NCBI GenBank assembly: GCA_018402605.1
Contig: JAGYIK010000004.1
Span: forward strand, 1 to 28,692
DNA length: 28,692 nt
DNA from: Litorivicinus sp.
Lineage (GTDB): Bacteria > Pseudomonadota > Gammaproteobacteria > Pseudomonadales > Litorivicinaceae
Direction: 5' to 3'
Shown: positions 25,900-28,692 of the stretch, piece after piece
Layout: every line of letters starts with the position of its first letter
Position numbering within the stretch: the first letter of the stretch is position 1
The notes under the pieces: generated by a model
Told to the model about the DNA's origin: nothing
Databases searched by the model: none
The model's input: the letters and a program-made list of their open reading frames with translations, nothing else
Translations under genes and position numbers: made by a program

Positions 25900-27597
25900 A
25901 TGTTTGCACAGTGGCCGGATTGTAACAGAGCTTGCGCTATCTGGGTCTGTCTGCTTTTAGCAGCATGCCAACCACTGGCCCGCACAAGCACCGGAGCTCC
26001 GGCCGCACAGGTCACACCCGGGGATTCCAGTGCACCGGCCAGTGCCGCTGGAAAAATCTTGTTGGCTGAAGAACTTCTTGCAAACAATCAATTGGATGCC
26101 GGTTTAACGCTATATCTCATGGCCGCCAACCAATCTCAGCAGCCCGAGATTGCCCAACGTGCCGCTTTTCTTGCACGCCAAGTCGGATCACCAGAGCAAA
26201 GCAAACAGGCCCTCGCACGCTGGCTTGTATTGGCTCCAGACGATCTTTCGGCGCATGAGGCCTCGTTTATCTCAGCCACGGAACAGAATCGATTTGACGA
26301 AGCTGAAACTGAGCTTGACGCGATCCTTCATCTCAATCCGGGATACACGGGACATTGGCTCGCAAGCTTCTGGGCCGGCTTGCCCGCGCAATCGCAAACA
26401 CAGTTTTCAGCGCTCCTTACGCGTGTCGCTGCCAAACATGACAACACATCCCTTGCTATCGTCGTGACTGAAATCAAGAATCGTGAATCGTCTGATTCTG
26501 GGACTGACTGGATCGATGCATGGATCGCAGCACATGGTCTTGATTCGTCTGTCGCGCTGTATCGTGCACAACTGTTTCTTCCAGATCGCAAACGCGCAAT
26601 GGCGCAATTGGAGCGCTATCCAAATTATCAGACTGATGCAGGCATCCTGTCTCAACTTGGGCGTTGGCATGGGTCTGAGGGAGACGCGGTGCGTGCACGC
26701 GAGCTTCTTCAAAAAGCGGTTCAAATCGATCCAAGCCGCCACCAAGACGCCTTAACTTTAGCGCTCTTACTGCTCCAAGACGAGGAATTCGCCGACGCCG
26801 AAATCCGTCTCAAAGCACTACTGGCTCAAGAACGGTTTCGGCCAAATGCCTATTACCACCTCGGTGAAATCGCCCTAGCGCTTGAGGAACATCAACTCGC
26901 GATCGACCGATTCTTGCGGGTCGACCAAGGTGAGCTCATTGTCGAGGCACGAAAACAACTGGCCCAACTGGCAGTCGCCACTGGCCAACCTACGCAAGCA
27001 GATCGGTGGTTTGCCGAGGCACGGTTGTTATTCACGCCATTTCAGCAACAACTGATTTTGGCGGAAGCTCAATTCCGCTCATCGCGCGGAGAAGCGGCAG
27101 CGGCGATTCCCATACTCACCGAAGCGTTGGCGCGAGAGCCCAATGATCGGCAAATCTTGTACACCCGTGCACTGGCGTATGAAAGTATCGGAAATATTGC
27201 AGGAGCAGAAGCAGACCTCCGCTCAATCCTGACGCAAGATCCAGAGGATCCTGACGCACTCAATGCACTGGGCTACACGCTGGCTGATCGGACGGACCGC
27301 TTCGATGAGGCCCTGATCTTGATCGAGAAAGCGCTCAGCAAAAAGCCGAATTCGGCAGCGATTTTGGATTCCATGGGATGGGTGCTGTTTAAGCTTGGAC
27401 GCGTGGTTGAATCAGTTCCGTACTTCGAAAAGGCTTGGGCTATTGTCCAAGATCACGAAATTGCCGCGCATTATGGCGAGGTTCTTTGGACGCTCGGCCG
27501 GAAACTTGAAGCCCAGCAGATTTGGCAACAAGGCTATGAATCGACCCCAGAAAGTGACAAGATTCGGGACACAATTCAACGGTTAACTGATTCGTGA
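25900..27597 (+). CDS. lbcA: TPR-repeat outer-membrane lipoprotein, LbcA-like
   Basis: The 565-residue product begins with a lipoprotein signal: positively charged start, hydrophobic core, and lipobox LLAAC with the lipidated cysteine at C23. Residue 24 is Gln, so Lol sorting to the outer membrane is expected. A Ser/Ala/Pro-rich linker follows, then tetratricopeptide repeats across most of the length (for example AQRAAFLARQVG, GDAVRARELLQKAVQIDPSR, PNAYYHLGEIALALEEHQLA, DALNALGYTLADRTDRFDEA, SAAILDSMGWVLFKLGRVVE). Pseudomonas PA4667, at the same hemA-lolB position, is LbcA, which partners the protease CtpA to degrade cell-wall hydrolases; orthology is inferred from position and architecture. 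ATG 25900 is chosen to precede the signal peptide; AGGAAG about 12 bases upstream is the likely ribosome-binding site. The frame is open upstream into hemA, but that part is antisense shadow. No ctpA is seen here. Confidence 0.72.
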   Translation: MFAQWPDCNRACAIWVCLLLAACQPLARTSTGAPAAQVTPGDSSAPASAAGKILLAEELLANNQLDAGLTLYLMAANQSQQPEIAQRAAFLARQVGSPEQSKQALARWLVLAPDDLSAHEASFISATEQNRFDEAETELDAILHLNPGYTGHWLASFWAGLPAQSQTQFSALLTRVAAKHDNTSLAIVVTEIKNRESSDSGTDWIDAWIAAHGLDSSVALYRAQLFLPDRKRAMAQLERYPNYQTDAGILSQLGRWHGSEGDAVRARELLQKAVQIDPSRHQDALTLALLLLQDEEFADAEIRLKALLAQERFRPNAYYHLGEIALALEEHQLAIDRFLRVDQGELIVEARKQLAQLAVATGQPTQADRWFAEARLLFTPFQQQLILAEAQFRSSRGEAAAAIPILTEALAREPNDRQILYTRALAYESIGNIAGAEADLRSILTQDPEDPDALNALGYTLADRTDRFDEALILIEKALSKKPNSAAILDSMGWVLFKLGRVVESVPYFEKAWAIVQDHEIAAHYGEVLWTLGRKLEAQQIWQQGYESTPESDKIRDTIQRLTDS

Positions 27598-28196
27598 CAC
27601 GCTTTATTCTGATTTTAGGGTGCATCCTCGCCATCAACGGATGCTCAATGTTGCCTTGGTCCTCTGACAACGACTCAGAGATCTTGACCTTCTTACCGGC
27701 CGAGCAGCTCACCGAATGGGACATGACTGCGAAGTTCTCGGTGGCATCAAAGGAAGGCACAGAATCTGGCGCAGTGCGCTGGATCACCAATGTGTCGGGC
27801 GACCGGCTCGATATTCTCTCGCCCACTGGCGCCGTCGTGGCTCGCCTGAGCATCTCTCAGAATGGAGCCAGCCTCGTCACCGACGAGGGTGAATACCGCG
27901 CGGAAAATGCAGATGCGCTGGTGTCTGAGGTGTTAAACATCAACCTGCCAGTCAGTGCGCTCAGATATTGGGTGCGTGGTCTTGATGCACCCAATCTGGC
28001 TTTACAAACTGTGAGCAAAAATAGCGATGGCCGGATCACTGAGTTGAAACAGGCCGGCTGGCAACTCAATTACAGCGGCACGATCTCAATCGAATCTGGA
28101 CCCAATCGTTACGAGGTCCCAAGACGACTGACTGCGACCCAAGGTGAGCTCGAAATTCGCTGGGCGAGCACCGAGTGGCAAACCGCAGTCCAGTAA
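27594..28196 (+). CDS. lolB: Outer-membrane lipoprotein receptor LolB
   Basis: LolB accepts lipoproteins from periplasmic LolA and inserts them in the outer membrane. The 200-residue precursor has a lipobox INGC with lipidated C17 and Ser at the next position, fitting an outer-membrane lipoprotein. The mature part is the expected size and holds LolB segments: WDMTAKFSVASKEGTESGAV near the N-terminus, RLDILSPTGAVVARLSI, LPVSALRYWVRGL, and LKQAGWQLNYS near the end. GTG 27594 overlaps the stop of the TPR gene (GTGA), so the two lipoproteins are probably co-translated. ispE follows. Identity of LolB is always low, so the neighbourhood adds weight. Confidence 0.93.
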   Translation: MTRFILILGCILAINGCSMLPWSSDNDSEILTFLPAEQLTEWDMTAKFSVASKEGTESGAVRWITNVSGDRLDILSPTGAVVARLSISQNGASLVTDEGEYRAENADALVSEVLNINLPVSALRYWVRGLDAPNLALQTVSKNSDGRITELKQAGWQLNYSGTISIESGPNRYEVPRRLTATQGELEIRWASTEWQTAVQ

Positions 28197-28692
28197 CGCG
28201 CGCCTCAGAACGACTTGAGGGCGGCGTTAGGGTAGCGGCGCCTGCAAAAATCAATCGTTTCCTGCACATCATCGGACGTCGTCCAGACGGCTACCATCTG
28301 CTGGAAACAGGTTTCCAATTTGTCGACTGGTGTGACTGGTTGCACTTCAGAGTCGCCAAGCACAGCGACATCCGTATTCTCAATGATCCGATGCAGCTTG
28401 GCTCGGATAATCTCGTTTTTCGGGCAGCCCAAGCGATGCATAACTCAAGTTTGCCTGGAATCGACATCTGGATCGACAAGCAGCTCCCCTCCGGTGCTGG
28501 CCTTGGTGGTGGCTCATCGGATGCAGCGACCACCTTAGTAGTCTTAAATACCCTCTGGAATCGTAATTTAAGCCACGATCAGCTCATGCAGATTGGCGCC
28601 ACGCTCGGTGCTGATGTGCCGGTGTTTATCTTTGGCGAAAGCTGCTTTGCCTCAGGTATCGGCGAGATATGCGAGCGAGAAGGCTGGCCGGG
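28175..28692 (+). CDS. ispE: 4-diphosphocytidyl-2-C-methyl-D-erythritol kinase IspE (5' part, runs off the window)
   Basis: IspE phosphorylates CDP-methylerythritol in the MEP pathway of isoprenoid synthesis. The frame is open to the window end, giving about 172 residues. It shows APAKINRFLHIIGRRPDGYH (the AKINLxLxV and GxRxDGYH motifs), then FQFVDWCDWL, SDNLVFRAAQ, the GHMP ATP-binding loop PSGAGLGGGSSDAATTL, and ATLGADVPVFIFGESCFASG. The only start codon in frame before the conserved region is GTG 28175, inside the end of lolB (22-base overlap), which adds about 20 non-conserved residues. The usual IspE begins closer to APAKIN, so a lost base near 28200-28235 hiding a nearer start is possible. 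The GHMP C-terminal half is outside the window. Confidence 0.92.
   Translation, partial: MANRSPVTRASERLEGGVRVAAPAKINRFLHIIGRRPDGYHLLETGFQFVDWCDWLHFRVAKHSDIRILNDPMQLGSDNLVFRAAQAMHNSSLPGIDIWIDKQLPSGAGLGGGSSDAATTLVVLNTLWNRNLSHDQLMQIGATLGADVPVFIFGESCFASGIGEICEREGWP

Noticed and set aside
1..28692. CRISPR array, tRNA/rRNA gene, IS element, prophage or defence island
   Set aside because: I found no spaced direct repeats, cloverleaf-like sequence, transposase or integrase motifs, or phage genes; almost every base is in a recognised housekeeping gene.

Overview
The window is a dense stretch of housekeeping chromosome from a gammaproteobacterium. By eye the GC content is moderate, and genes overlap or sit a few bases apart almost everywhere. 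From memory, the gene order matches two Pseudomonas aeruginosa neighbourhoods: the kdsD-kdsC-lptCAB-rpoN-hpf-ptsN-rapZ-npr ... pmbA-darP-tldD ... yhdP-rng-maf-mreDCB-gatCAB block (PA4457-PA4484), and the moeB-prmC-prfA-hemA / lbcA-lolB-ispE block (PA4663-PA4669). Here the two are fused at a gatB/moeB junction. I see no tRNA, rRNA, IS element, prophage or CRISPR array, and no foreign-looking island.

Layout. (1) 1-7427, plus strand: the end of kdsD, then kdsC, lptC, lptA and lptB (Kdo synthesis and LPS export), rpoN, hpf, ptsN, rapZ, npr (sigma-54 and nitrogen-PTS module) and mgtE (Mg2+ channel). (2) 7424-10733: pmbA/tldE (minus), darP (plus) and tldD (minus), a TldD/TldE protease pair around a 50S assembly factor. 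(3) 18629 down to 10705, minus strand: mreB-mreC-mreD-maf-rng-yhdP, running on into tldD; adjacent genes overlap or nearly touch, consistent with one cell-shape/envelope transcript. (4) 18756-21966, plus: gatC-gatA-gatB, the tRNA-dependent amidotransferase. (5) 25880 down to 21958, minus: hemA-prfA-prmC-moeB. (6) 25900-28692, plus: a TPR lipoprotein (LbcA-like), lolB and the 5' part of ispE.

The most striking feature is not a new system but damage. lptA, rpoN, rapZ, yhdP, mreB, gatA and gatB do not read through, and darP lacks a start codon for its conserved N-terminus. In nearly every case the full family protein can be followed by changing frame at short homopolymers, and most lesions are single-base losses. 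Lesions cluster in a few tracts (about 2.98-3.65, 5.35-5.70, 18.52-18.60, 19.24-19.65 and 21.16-21.95 kb), while long stretches between them are clean. Because lptA, mreB, gatA and gatB are normally essential where present, I infer uncorrected consensus errors rather than real gene decay. I typed lightly frameshifted genes as CDS over their full extent and the three shattered ones (rpoN, gatA, gatB) as pseudogene as sequenced.

No gene-free stretch exceeds 300 bases once the broken genes are followed to their true ends. I did not find a convincing previously undescribed biological system.
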